From a virus, in the IMG/VR virus record IMGVR_UViG_3300045922_001162, positions 1 through 37,528 of that record: a stretch of DNA of 37,528 bases; one strand, written 5' to 3'. The translations under genes were made by a program, and so were the position numbers. A model generated the notes under the pieces. That model was not told the DNA's origin. It worked only from the letters and a program-made list of their open reading frames with translations, and made no database searches. This document shows, one piece after another, positions 1 to 7,296 of the stretch. The number at the start of each line of letters is the position of its first letter. Within the stretch, counting starts at the first letter, position 1.

Positions 1-64
1 GCCTGTGCTCCAATCGGAGAGACACGCAAAAGGGAGTGCCTCTCGATCATTGTCGGTCAGTCAA

Positions 65-92
65 AGTATACGAAACGCGCTGGTCTTGTCAA
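65..92 (-). promoter_or_regulatory. Putative sigma70-type promoter reading out of the left edge
   Basis: On the minus strand there is TTGACA (87-92), a 16-nt spacer and TATACT (65-70), close to the bacterial sigma70 consensus. It fires leftward. An ATG at 50 (minus) opens a frame to the window edge beginning MIERHSLLRV, with no clear ribosome binding site. The rest of positions 1-150 holds a weak hairpin (97-112) downstream of the last tail gene and no other gene. The stretch could drive a lysogenic or host gene beyond the window. The promoter is read from consensus match only. Confidence 0.45.
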
Positions 93-150
93 CGTCGAAC
101 GGCGGCCCGTTCTCTCTGCCGCAACAAATTGGGACACGATGCCGAAACAG

Positions 151-528
151 TCACTCGCCACTCCGCACGTCCCGGATTCGCCCTTCGAAGAACGGCCAGT
201 CCGGCATCGTGCCGTCGGCCTGGTAGGCCTTGCGGGCGGCGCGGATCGCGGCGTGCAGTTCCGGCCATTCCTGGGACTCATCCTCGGCCTCGAAGAAGTG
301 GCCGACGGCGCGGAGGCGGTAGGCGTAGCCCCCTGCCTGGCCAGCAGACAGGCCTGCCTGACCGGCAGGCAGGTCGCGGGCCTCGGTCAAGAGGACGTAG
401 GCCGCGCCCAGGTGCTTCTCGACGCACTCGATGCAGCTCGGGCGGCTCGGCGTGTAGGAGCGGCGCGGGACGACCAGCGGCGGGCAGTCGCCGCATTTCT
501 TCTGCTTTGGGATGAGCGTCTCAGCCAT
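151..528 (-). CDS. Small cysteine-motif phage protein, distal tail region
   Basis: A 125-residue protein of unknown function. It has two CxxC pairs near the N-terminus (CGDC and CIEC), which may bind one zinc ion, then a helical segment with EKHLGAAYVLLTEA and HAAIRAARKAY. ATG at 528 is chosen over the ATG at 543 because GGAGGTGCC precedes it at good spacing. Between the two helical parts lies LPAGQAGLSAGQAG, which is the in-frame translation of two tandem copies of the dispersed CAGGCAGG palindrome (332-373), so this stretch is probably a repeat insertion and not part of the original fold. It is the last gene of the late operon seen here. A role in the virion or in regulation cannot be told from sequence. 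Confidence 0.7.
   Translation of the reverse strand: MAETLIPKQKKCGDCPPLVVPRRSYTPSRPSCIECVEKHLGAAYVLLTEARDLPAGQAGLSAGQAGGYAYRLRAVGHFFEAEDESQEWPELHAAIRAARKAYQADGTMPDWPFFEGRIRDVRSGE
332..373. repeat. Two tandem CAGGCAGG palindromes inside a gene
   Basis: CCTGCCTG (353-360), a 5-nt loop and CAGGCAGG (366-373) form a perfect 8-bp stem. An adjacent copy at 332-353 has one mismatch. Both are read in frame as the LPAGQAG and LSAGQAG peptides of the overlapping gene. Confidence 0.8.
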
Positions 529-564
529 TGTCGGCACCTCCATGCCTGCCTTCCGGCCGGCGTT

Positions 565-1191
565 TCACGGCGCGGGAGCGAAGGACAGGTCGAACCGATA
601 CCACGCGCCGAAGTGGTACAGCGGGTCGTTGGTCGTGGCGTCGATGAAGAGCACGTGCGGCCCCGGCGCGAGCAGCACCTGCTGGGGCGGCGGCGGGTTG
701 GAGACGACCGGGGCCATGCCGCCCGCGCAGCCCAGTTTGCCGCCCGGCGCGTGGGCCGAGCCGACCAGGCCGCCGTCCACGTACAGGCTCATCAGCTCGT
801 AGTTGGGGTCCTGCGTCTCGCCCATCCCGGACCAGTTGACTGTCATGACCATCGCCTGCGGCACGGTGATTTCGCAGGTGGCCGTGGCGTACTGCGTGTA
901 CGGGTTGTGGCCCATGCAGTTCTGGTCGTCTTCCCAGTCGAGCCGCAGGCCGAGGCCCTCGTTGAGGATGGTCCACGGGCTGGCGGGCACATCGTCGGGG
1001 TCGTCGTAGGCGCGGTAGGCCCCATTCTGGCCGCCGTCGATGAAGCCGGAGTCCGTGAACGACCATCGCTGCGTGAACTCGATGCAGCAGGCGGCGCACT
1101 TGCCCTCGGCGTCGAAGACGGCCGCCTTGCCGCTAGCGAGCACGCCGCGCTTGCCGCTGGAGATCGCCACCGCCTTGCCGCTCGTGCTCAT
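565..1191 (-). CDS. Hypothetical structural protein, distal tail
   Basis: A 208-residue protein I do not recognise. Its N-terminus is rich in Ser, Gly and Lys (MSTSGKAVAISSGKRGV) and contains CAACC. The rest looks like a beta-rich domain with aromatic and glycine residues (RWSFTDSGFIDGG, NYELMSLYVDGGLVG, PHVLFIDATTND), as in carbohydrate-binding or fibre-type modules. ATG at 1191 is preceded by a perfect AGGAGG five bases upstream. It lies 9 bases after the preceding gene in the late operon and downstream of the tape measure, a position typical for baseplate, tip or fibre proteins. That role is inferred from position only. Confidence 0.7.
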   Translation of the reverse strand: MSTSGKAVAISSGKRGVLASGKAAVFDAEGKCAACCIEFTQRWSFTDSGFIDGGQNGAYRAYDDPDDVPASPWTILNEGLGLRLDWEDDQNCMGHNPYTQYATATCEITVPQAMVMTVNWSGMGETQDPNYELMSLYVDGGLVGSAHAPGGKLGCAGGMAPVVSNPPPPQQVLLAPGPHVLFIDATTNDPLYHFGAWYRFDLSFAPAP

Positions 1192-1200
1192 TCCAGCCTC

Positions 1201-2034
1201 CTACGTTCCCGACTCGGAGGTCTCGCAGGCCTCCTGGTCGGCGACCTCGTTGATCCAGCCGAGCACGAGCTCGCCTTCGGCGTTCCAGTGTGCGTAGCCG
1301 AACGTGGCGGGGATGATGTAGCCGACGGACGGTCGCTGCCACTTGTGCGGCGCGGCGACGGGGTCCACGGCGCTCGCCAGCGTCTCACCCGTGAACGGGT
1401 CGGTCACATCGTAGGTCCACGTCGCGGGAGTCTGGTCGTCTCCCTGTTCGCCGCCGTACTGCGCGAGGTCCACCGGGAAGACGCTCGGTTGCGGCAGGTT
1501 GCCCAGGCGCACCAGCGCCCACTGCACGCCCGTGCCGCCCTCGCGCCAGAGGATGGCGGCCGAGCCGACCTTGACCGCGGTGAGGTTCGCCGCCGAGCCG
1601 TCGGTCACGTCCGCCAGGCGGTACGGGTAGTCCTCGTCGGGCACATCCACGCGGGCGGGCACGACGCCGGCGGCGACGGCGCGGGCGAGCTTCCCGGCAA
1701 GGACCGGCTCCAGAAGGATGACGAACTTGCCCCGGTGGTCGTCCTCGGCGGGCGTGACTCCGGTCATGGCCGGGTAGTTCTTGAAGGCCTCGGCGTCGGA
1801 GGCGGGGTCGAAGACCGGCCCGCTGATACCGAGCACGTCGAACCGCTCGCGGTCCGCGCCGCTGTCGTTGCGGACGAGGACGATGCAGTTGTGCTTGCCG
1901 GAGGGCGTGCCAGCCTGTGCCTGCTGGTGCTGGCGGGCGAGGAAGTCGCGGGCGGCGTCCACGAACGTGTTGAACGTGGCCGCAGGGATGACCAGCGGGT
2001 CGCCGGGCTTGACCTTCTTCATCGCGTCGCCCAT
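1201..2034 (-). CDS. Hypothetical structural protein, distal tail
   Basis: A 277-residue protein of unknown fold. The N-terminus MKKVKPGDPLVIPAATFNTF followed by a helix (VDAARDFLARQHQQAQ) resembles phage structural proteins that place a short helix ahead of beta-rich domains. The remainder is rich in Val, Gly and Pro. The start at 2034 follows AGGAACCTG. An in-frame ATG at 2022 is an alternative. The gap to the upstream gene is 3 bases, so the two are translated from one message. A minor tail or tip role is inferred from its place after the tape measure. Confidence 0.7.
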   Translation of the reverse strand: MGDAMKKVKPGDPLVIPAATFNTFVDAARDFLARQHQQAQAGTPSGKHNCIVLVRNDSGADRERFDVLGISGPVFDPASDAEAFKNYPAMTGVTPAEDDHRGKFVILLEPVLAGKLARAVAAGVVPARVDVPDEDYPYRLADVTDGSAANLTAVKVGSAAILWREGGTGVQWALVRLGNLPQPSVFPVDLAQYGGEQGDDQTPATWTYDVTDPFTGETLASAVDPVAAPHKWQRPSVGYIIPATFGYAHWNAEGELVLGWINEVADQEACETSESGT

Positions 2035-2037
2035 GGG

Positions 2038-2853
2038 TCAGGTTCCTATCCCGAGCGCCGCGAAGTTGCCCTCCTCGTAGACGCGCTCGATGTAGACGGC
2101 GACGGGCTTCTTGACGATGGCCTTGGCGGCAGAGTCCTCCGAGTCGGCATAGCGGACCCACATGTACTCCCAGCCCTTCTTGGAGATGCCGGTGATGGGG
2201 CCGACGACGAGGCCGGTGCGGTTGGGCGAACCGGCGAAGCGGTAGGTGATCTCCCAGTCCTCCGCCCCGCGCTTGGAGCCGCTCGCGCCCAGGAACAAAC
2301 ACTCGCCCGCGGCCAGGCCCTTGAACGAGGCGCTATTGACCTTGCCGGTGAGCGAGAACAGCGTGCCCTTGTAGGCGGGCGTCACGACCGCGGCGTCCAG
2401 GTAGTGCGTCTCGGAGAAGGAGTAGACCGGAACGGTGATGTCCACGCCCTCGACGTTGTCGTGGGTGACGCCGATGGCCCCGCCGAAGTCCGGCGCGGTC
2501 GTTCCGGGCGCGCCGTAGCGATGCACCGTCGCCAGCGACTGGGTGATGTGCTGCGTGCCGCCGGAAGTGTCGAAGGCGAAGGACGACTCGCCGACCTCCG
2601 TCGGCGGGCGGATGCCGTAGCGGACGGTGGCGACCCACTGTCCATCGCCGCGGGTCGTGTCAACCCACTCCGGCTCTATCTGGATGGACTGACGGACCAG
2701 ACCGTTGTAGATGCTGGGCGTGGAACTGGCGATGAGGTTCTTGGCCGTCACGTCGTCGCTGGTGCCGGTGAGGATGTAGACCATCTCCACCGAGGCGTTG
2801 TCGCCCGTGGTCCACTTGCGGCTGTCGAGTTTTTCCGTGAGCGTCAGCGGCAT
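2038..2853 (-). CDS. Putative distal/minor tail protein
   Basis: A 271-residue protein immediately after the tape measure gene (8-base gap), where distal tail and baseplate hub proteins usually lie. It begins MPLTLTEKLDSRKWTTGDN and is beta-rich with few charged helices (SFAFDTSGGTQHITQS, VDITVPVYSFSETHYL). A long upstream extension in the same frame is the shadow of the tape measure gene and was discarded. ATG at 2853 fits the operon spacing although its ribosome binding site is weak (TGAGACG). I cannot name a family with certainty. Confidence 0.75.
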   Translation of the reverse strand: MPLTLTEKLDSRKWTTGDNASVEMVYILTGTSDDVTAKNLIASSTPSIYNGLVRQSIQIEPEWVDTTRGDGQWVATVRYGIRPPTEVGESSFAFDTSGGTQHITQSLATVHRYGAPGTTAPDFGGAIGVTHDNVEGVDITVPVYSFSETHYLDAAVVTPAYKGTLFSLTGKVNSASFKGLAAGECLFLGASGSKRGAEDWEITYRFAGSPNRTGLVVGPITGISKKGWEYMWVRYADSEDSAAKAIVKKPVAVYIERVYEEGNFAALGIGT

Positions 2854-2861
2854 GGTTCGTC

Positions 2862-4871
2862 TCAGGTGAAAGCGGCGCGGTTGTTCCGCACGTCCTGGCG
2901 CAGGCCGTCGACGCCCTTGGCGGTGCGCTCGGTGGCGCTGGCGATGCGCTCGTCGGCCCCGCCGGCCTGAAGGCCCAGGAGCGCCGCCGCGTTGAACGTG
3001 CCCGCCACGCCGATGGTCCGGTCCCTGGCCGTCTGGAGCAGGTCGCCGAGGCCCGAGAGGCTGCCGCGAACCTTGGCCAGCAAGTCCTCGGGGCCTTCCA
3101 TCGCGCCGGGTCCCTCGGCCTCCTTGGCCTCGCGCTTCCGTCGAGCTTCGCCGAGGGCGTCCTGCCACTCCTTGCGGGCCTTCGCCAGGTCGGCCTCGTT
3201 CTCGGCCATGCGCTGCTGGTACTCGGTGTCCAGTTCCTGGTGCTTCTGGAGGTTTTCGCGGCCGATCTCGGCCATCGTCGCCTCGTGGGTCCGCGTGGCC
3301 TGCTCGCGCTCCCGCTGGCGGCGCTCCTCGCGTTCGGCGAGTTTCTGGCCGGTCTCCCGCTCGATGTCGGCCTTCCGCGCCTCGTAGTACTCATCCGCCG
3401 CGCGGTTGGCCGCCTCGGCGTCGAAGCTGGAGTCGAACTGCTTCCTGATCCAGTTCCAGGCCTTCGAGAGCTGCTTCCCGCACCAGTGCCAGGCCTTCGT
3501 CACCCAGCCGGTGAACTGGGTCCAGGTCTTCGACAGGAACGCCGTGGTCTCGATCCAGCCGACCTCCAGGGCGTGCCAGACGACCTCCACCACGGCCAGC
3601 AGGCCATGCCAGGCGTCGTAGCCGATCTTGATGAAGAAGTTGCGGAAGTTCAGCCACGCCTTCTCCAGGAAGTTGATGCCCTTGGTCCACTCCATCTTGA
3701 GCGTCAGCCAGAGAATCTTTGCCGCCAGGCCGATGTCGCCGGCGGCCAGGGCGTCGGCGATGCCCTGGTAGGACGCCACGGCGTCCTCGCGGAGGGTCTC
3801 GAACCGCTCGGCAAGCCACCCCAGGGCCTTCGCCCCCGCGCCGGTGGCATAGAGGATGTAGGCCCCCAGCGCCACGACGGCCGTGATGACCAGGCCGATG
3901 GGCGATACGAGGAAGGCCAACACAGCGCCGAGGAGCTTGAGGGCGGTGCCCACGGCGGTGACGGCCACGGCCAGGACGCCCATCACCTTCGCCAGGCCGG
4001 TGATGGCGTAGCCCAGGACCACCAGCGCCGCGCCGGCCACGATAACGCCGACGGCCACCTGGAAGATGGTGACGATCAGTTCCTTGTTCCGCCTGACCCA
4101 GTCGGCCGCGACGACAGCCACGCGCGTGACCCACTGGGCGGCCTGCGAGAGCACTGGAACCAGAGCCGAGCCGACGACGAACACGCCCTGCTTGAGCACC
4201 TTCCACATGACCGAGAGCGTGTCGCTGAACCGCTCGGCGGCCTTAGCGTCCTCAGTGGAGATGGTCAGGCCCAGCCTGCGGGCCTGCTCCTGGAGCTGCT
4301 CGATGCCAGCCGCGCCGCCGGACAGCATGGGCAGAAGCTGCGTGCCGCTGCGGCCGAAGAGCTCCATCGCCACAGCCGCCTTGATGGTCGGGTCCTCGAT
4401 CTTCGCCAGCCGGTCGGCGATGAGTTTGAACTGCTGCTCCGGCGAGAGCTTGTCCAGGTCCGCGATGGTGAGGCCGAGGATGGCCAGGGCCTCCTGGGCG
4501 CTCTTCATCCCCGTGGCCGCGTCGAGGAGCGTCCGCTGCATCTTGCGGATGCCGTTCTCCAGGACCTCCATGCTCGCGCCGGACAGGTCGGCGGCGAATC
4601 CGAGTTCCGACAGCGTCTCGACGGAGAAGCCGGTGCGGGCGCTCATCTTGGCCAGCGCGTCGCCGGTGCTCGCGAAGACCTTGCTGGAGGCCGCCAGCGG
4701 CGCGACGATGGCCGAGCCGAGGCCGACGAGCTTGAGGCCCATGTTGCGGACCGATTCGCCGAAGGCCTTGAGCTTGGCCTGGGCGCGCTTCAGGCCGCGC
4801 ACGAGCTTCGAGTCGTCGGCAAACAGCTCGACGAACGCGCGACCCGCCCGGATTGCACCCGCCTGCGGCAT
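2862..4871 (-). CDS. Tail tape measure protein
   Basis: A 669-residue tape measure protein, which sets tail length and is threaded through the tail tube. The N-terminus (AGRAFVELFADDSKLVRGLK) has the phage tail-tape-measure pattern, with helices around residues 20-250. Hydrophobic, membrane-like segments lie around 255-345 (VVLGYAITGLAKVMGVLAVA) and a charged coiled coil around 480-600 (AEREERRQREREQATRTHE). By the usual rule of about 0.15 nm per residue the tail would be near 100 nm, which suggests a siphovirus. It is unusual that lysis-like genes and a Mom-like gene lie between the tail chaperones and this gene. Confidence 0.9.
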   Translation of the reverse strand: MPQAGAIRAGRAFVELFADDSKLVRGLKRAQAKLKAFGESVRNMGLKLVGLGSAIVAPLAASSKVFASTGDALAKMSARTGFSVETLSELGFAADLSGASMEVLENGIRKMQRTLLDAATGMKSAQEALAILGLTIADLDKLSPEQQFKLIADRLAKIEDPTIKAAVAMELFGRSGTQLLPMLSGGAAGIEQLQEQARRLGLTISTEDAKAAERFSDTLSVMWKVLKQGVFVVGSALVPVLSQAAQWVTRVAVVAADWVRRNKELIVTIFQVAVGVIVAGAALVVLGYAITGLAKVMGVLAVAVTAVGTALKLLGAVLAFLVSPIGLVITAVVALGAYILYATGAGAKALGWLAERFETLREDAVASYQGIADALAAGDIGLAAKILWLTLKMEWTKGINFLEKAWLNFRNFFIKIGYDAWHGLLAVVEVVWHALEVGWIETTAFLSKTWTQFTGWVTKAWHWCGKQLSKAWNWIRKQFDSSFDAEAANRAADEYYEARKADIERETGQKLAEREERRQREREQATRTHEATMAEIGRENLQKHQELDTEYQQRMAENEADLAKARKEWQDALGEARRKREAKEAEGPGAMEGPEDLLAKVRGSLSGLGDLLQTARDRTIGVAGTFNAAALLGLQAGGADERIASATERTAKGVDGLRQDVRNNRAAFT

Positions 4872-4882
4872 TCAATCGACTC

Positions 4883-5677
4883 CTACCCGCCTGCCGCAGC
4901 CTTGGCGAAGGCAGGTGAGCAACCGGCCGCCGCCTCGAAGAGCAGCGGCCGGGTCGCTATCAGAGCGGGCTGACGGAACCGCCCCGTCCTCTCGATCCTG
5001 GGAGGATCGCGGGTCTCTCTTGACCCCTCGCCCGCGTCAATCGCCCACGCCAGGTCCGCCCGCTTCGGATACAGCCGCGTCCACTCGACCGGGCTTTCCC
5101 GGAGCAGCCGCTTTCTGCGGGCGTGGCCGCACAGGAACTTGACGTAGCGGAACTGCCGTCCCCAGACCTTGCGAAGCCCCATGCCCGTCCACACCTCGCG
5201 ACGGCGCGTGCCGAACCGCGTAATCATGAAGCGCGGATGCACCGGCTCGCCCTCGGCCGTGAGATAGATCTCCGTCGTGATGAACCCGCCGTAGAGCCAG
5301 CCTGCGGCCTGGTAGACGTAGCCCGGCTTGCCTCGAATCCCGTCGGCCCAGGTGAAGAGCAGCGCTTTCTCCGGCTGGCGCTTGCGGAACCATCGCGTGC
5401 AGGCGGCCAGGAGCTGGCTCTCGGTGTTCCGGGGCAGGTCGTCGCGGCAGCACAGTCGGCAGAGTTCCCAGTAGTCCCGCGTGTCGAGCGACGGGAACAG
5501 CCGCCGGATGGTGTGCCGCGGCCTCGTGCCCCAGCCCCAGATGGCCACCCCCGCCAGACCCCGCTCGTCATGGAAGCCCAGGTGCACCATGCAGTGCGGC
5601 GGGAAGATGTTGCTGTAGTGCCACCGCAGGCACAGGGCACGGGCGTCCTTGGGGCTGACGAGGTCCACGTCGAGCAT
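4883..5677 (-). CDS. Mom-like DNA modification protein (GNAT-type fold)
   Basis: A 264-residue protein resembling the Mom family. Phage Mu Mom modifies adenines in phage DNA to a carbamoylmethyl form and so protects it from restriction. Visible family-like motifs are the early WHYSNIFPP (19-27), the strands GLAGVAIWGWG (40-50), ELCRLCCRDDLPRNTESQLL (71-90) and the late YQAAGWLYGG (122-131), in the expected order. ATG at 5677 is chosen because longer forms overlap the holin-like gene. The last 40 or so residues end in SPAFAKAAAG, the translation of a dispersed palindrome (4890-4915), so the tail may be an extension created by that insertion. Function is inferred from motif order; I am fairly sure of the family and less sure of the product it makes. 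Confidence 0.7.
   Translation of the reverse strand: MLDVDLVSPKDARALCLRWHYSNIFPPHCMVHLGFHDERGLAGVAIWGWGTRPRHTIRRLFPSLDTRDYWELCRLCCRDDLPRNTESQLLAACTRWFRKRQPEKALLFTWADGIRGKPGYVYQAAGWLYGGFITTEIYLTAEGEPVHPRFMITRFGTRRREVWTGMGLRKVWGRQFRYVKFLCGHARRKRLLRESPVEWTRLYPKRADLAWAIDAGEGSRETRDPPRIERTGRFRQPALIATRPLLFEAAAGCSPAFAKAAAGG
4890..4915. repeat. Dispersed palindrome (PAFAKA type) at a gene end
   Basis: CCTGCC (4890-4895) and GGCAGG (4910-4915) flank an inner inverted repeat GCCTT-GGCG-AAGGC. It encodes the last residues of the Mom-like gene. Confidence 0.75.
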
Positions 5678-5684
5678 GGCGCAC

Positions 5685-5885
5685 CTACTCGTCCGCCTGC
5701 GCCTTGGCAACCTCGTTGGCGATGCCCGCCCGGATGAAGCAGGCCTGGGCGGCCGCCCACACGGCCGCCAGCAGCGCCAGCGTGTCGATCTGCCCGTCGG
5801 CCCAGGCAATCACCGCGCCCGCAAGACCGATGGCGGCGGTGATGTAGACCTTCTTGCCCTTGAGGAACTCTCGAATCCTGCCCAC
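5685..5885 (-). CDS. Small holin-like membrane protein
   Basis: A 66-residue protein with a basic N-terminus (MGRIREFLKGKK), a first hydrophobic segment (VYITAAIGLAGAVIAWA), a short polar turn (DGQID), a second hydrophobic segment (TLALLAAVWAAAQACF) and a charged C-terminus. Two membrane segments and small size fit a class II holin, which permeabilises the inner membrane at lysis. The start is GTG at 5885, behind AAAGGAG at good spacing. It sits next to a lipoprotein and another single-anchor protein, which supports a lysis role, but no endolysin is next to it. A general membrane protein is possible. Confidence 0.65.
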   Translation of the reverse strand: MGRIREFLKGKKVYITAAIGLAGAVIAWADGQIDTLALLAAVWAAAQACFIRAGIANEVAKAQADE

Positions 5886-5908
5886 GTTGGACTCCTTTCC
5901 TTGTTCAC

Positions 5909-5957
5909 CCGGCTTCGCTGCGCTACGCCGTGGTGACCCGAAGGCAAACGCCTTCGG
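5909..5957. repeat. Hairpins between lysis-like genes, second repeat family
   Basis: CCGGCTTCGCT-GCGCTACGCCGTG (5909-5932) resembles elements at 8167-8192 and 11151-11180. It is followed by CCGAAGGC-AAAC-GCCTTCGG (5938-5957), a perfect 8-bp stem. No gene is seen in the 73-base gap that holds them. Confidence 0.6.
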
Positions 5958-5958
5958 A

Positions 5959-6306
5959 TCAAAGCCCCACCAGGCCGGCCAGCACCGACAGCACGATCGG
6001 CGCCAGCCGGAGAAGGATTTCGTTCCTGAGGTCGTTCCGGACCTTGTTGTAGCTGGCCACGTTCTCCCAGCGGGCCGTGTTGGCCTTGACCTTGGCGATG
6101 AACTCGTCGTTGCTGAGCTTCGAATCGAGTTCGGCCACCACGTCCAGGTCGCCGGCCATCAGCCGCCGCAGGTACTGCCAGGCGTCCTCCTGCGCGAGGT
6201 CGAGGAGCCTCGGCCCGTACTCGGCCAGCAGGGCCGTTGCGGCCTGCCGCTGGTCTTCGGGGATGCGGGCGAGAAGCTGCTGAACACGTTCGCTCAAGTC
6301 GCTCAT
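5959..6306 (-). CDS. Helical protein with C-terminal membrane anchor
   Basis: A 115-residue protein, mostly helical (SERVQQLLARIPEDQRQAA), with a C-terminal hydrophobic segment (LAPIVLSVLAGLVGL) that probably anchors it in the membrane. Its ATG (6306) overlaps the stop of the lipoprotein gene as ATGA, so the two are translationally coupled. The pair lies next to the holin-like gene. A spanin-like or holin-accessory role is possible from context, but I recognise no family and the anchor is at the wrong end for a classical i-spanin. Confidence 0.65.
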   Translation of the reverse strand: MSDLSERVQQLLARIPEDQRQAATALLAEYGPRLLDLAQEDAWQYLRRLMAGDLDVVAELDSKLSNDEFIAKVKANTARWENVASYNKVRNDLRNEILLRLAPIVLSVLAGLVGL

Positions 6307-6578
6307 GGCTGCTCACCCTCCAGCTTCGGCCCCCAGGCCTCGTCCTTGCGGGCGCTCCGCACGAAGAACCGCCACTGCTTGAAGTTCTCCTCCAGGTACG
6401 CCCGCAGCCACGCCGGGCAGTCCGGCTCGCGCTCGGGTTCCGTCCGCTCGACGGCCTGGTAGGCGTCCATCGTGCTGGTCTCCGCCGCCGTCAGCGCCTC
6501 GCCCCGCAGGTACACGTTCCCGCAGCCAGCTAGGCAGAGCACGGCCAGCACCGCAATGCACATCCCAACCTTCTTCAT
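6303..6578 (-). CDS. Phage lipoprotein
   Basis: A 91-residue secreted lipoprotein. The signal peptide runs MKKVGMCIAVLAVLCLAGC, with the lipobox LAGC placing the lipidated cysteine at residue 19. The mature part is short and acidic (ERTEPEREPD) followed by a helix (AWLRAYLEENFKQWRFF). ATG at 6578 follows GGAAGGTGA. The size and place beside a holin-like protein suggest an outer-membrane spanin-like subunit or a superinfection-exclusion lipoprotein. The lipoprotein nature is seen directly; the role is inferred. Confidence 0.75.
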   Translation of the reverse strand: MKKVGMCIAVLAVLCLAGCGNVYLRGEALTAAETSTMDAYQAVERTEPEREPDCPAWLRAYLEENFKQWRFFVRSARKDEAWGPKLEGEQP

Positions 6579-6582
6579 CGCG

Positions 6583-6870
6583 TCACCTTCCTTCCTTGGG
6601 TCTGGTGAATACGTCCTTCAGGACCGCCATGTCCGTCACCTCAATCGCCTCGTCCCGCCGATCCTTCGCCGTGTACGGGTCGAAGTCGCTCGGCTTGTAG
6701 GCCCTGGTCTTCTTCGGGTCGCGGTTCACGTTGGCGACCAGCGCGAGAATCGCCGACGTATGTGCCCAGTTGTCCCGGCCGCGGGCCTCGGCCATCCACA
6801 ACAGTTCCCTCAGCGTCAGCGGGCCGGGGTCGATTCCGACGACGGCGGCGAGCTCGTAGACGGTTCGCCA
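6583..6870 (-). CDS. Tail assembly chaperone, T-frame segment (likely made by frameshift)
   Basis: This is the conserved part of an open frame in the -1 register relative to the upstream chaperone gene. It has no good start of its own. It reads WRTVYELAAVVGIDPGPLTL, then a helical stretch (LLWMAEARGRDNWAHTSAIL) ending in YKPSDFDPYTAKD, a pattern I associate with the second half of lambda G-GT-type tail chaperones. The frame stays open from 7263 down to the stop at 6583 and overlaps the last 55 bases of the zero-frame gene. Expression probably needs a -1 slip; an internal ATG at about 6798 is a weaker alternative that would lose half the domain. Confidence 0.65.
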   Translation of the reverse strand, partial: WRTVYELAAVVGIDPGPLTLRELLWMAEARGRDNWAHTSAILALVANVNRDPKKTRAYKPSDFDPYTAKDRRDEAIEVTDMAVLKDVFTRPKEGR

Positions 6871-7295
6871 AGGGTCGTCTCTATGGCCGCCTCCAGGTCC
6901 AGCTTGTCCAGCCGCGTCTCGATCCGCGCGACCGCCAGGTCGATCATCCGCCGCTGGGCGTCGACGGCCTTGGCCAGGTCGCCCCGGCCCAGCTTGCGGA
7001 AAAAATCGACGAGTTCCTCGTAGAAGGCCGTCTGCGCCGCCAGGACCGCGTCGCCGCCGAGGGCCGCCCCGAACTCTTGGTCGCTGACGCCAGCGGCGTC
7101 GGCCTGCGGCTTGACCAGCGCGAAGATCACGTCGCACAGGAGGATCACGTCCGTGCCCAGGCGCGTCAGAAGCGGCGGGTCGCCCGCCTCCAGTTCCAGG
7201 AGGTTCACGTCCAGCAGCGACTTCACCCGCTTGGCCGCGTCGATGGTCAGCGTGATAGTCCATGTCCGCCCGGCAGTGTCAGTGAAGGTCTTCAT
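6816..7295 (-). CDS. Tail assembly chaperone (lambda G-like)
   Basis: A 159-residue protein between the tail tube and tape measure regions, where gpG-like chaperones that coat the tape measure lie. It begins MKTFTDTAGRTWTITLTIDA, carries helical segments (KRVKSLLDVNLLELEAG, AFYEELVDFFRKLGRGDL) and ends in a low-complexity tail (STSSPPSSESTP), which overlaps the start of the second, -1 frame. The start at 7295 is one base after the tail tube stop. A T-TTT-TTC heptamer in the zero frame sits at 7005-6999 and leads exactly into that second frame. Confidence 0.8.
   Translation of the reverse strand: MKTFTDTAGRTWTITLTIDAAKRVKSLLDVNLLELEAGDPPLLTRLGTDVILLCDVIFALVKPQADAAGVSDQEFGAALGGDAVLAAQTAFYEELVDFFRKLGRGDLAKAVDAQRRMIDLAVARIETRLDKLDLEAAIETTLGEPSTSSPPSSESTPAR
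6999..7005 (-). other. Candidate -1 ribosomal slippery heptamer T-TTT-TTC
   Basis: Read on the minus strand, codons GAT-TTT-TTC of the chaperone gene form X-XXY-YYZ with X and Y both T. A -1 slip here enters the frame that ends at 6583 and would give a product of about 237 residues. Against it: zero-frame codons downstream still look protein-like, and the conserved second-frame segment begins only about 135 bases later, so slippage may occur nearer 6870. Confidence 0.5.
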
Positions 7296-7296
7296 G

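Noticed and set aside
327-375. Tandem palindromes as a CRISPR array
   Set aside because: Only two copies are adjacent, with no spacers of regular length, and there is no cas gene in the window.
139-2970. Very long plus-strand open frame (943 residues)
   Set aside because: It is antisense to four minus-strand tail genes with good starts. Its product is low-complexity, rich in Arg, Gly, Val and His, as expected from GC-rich codon shadows.
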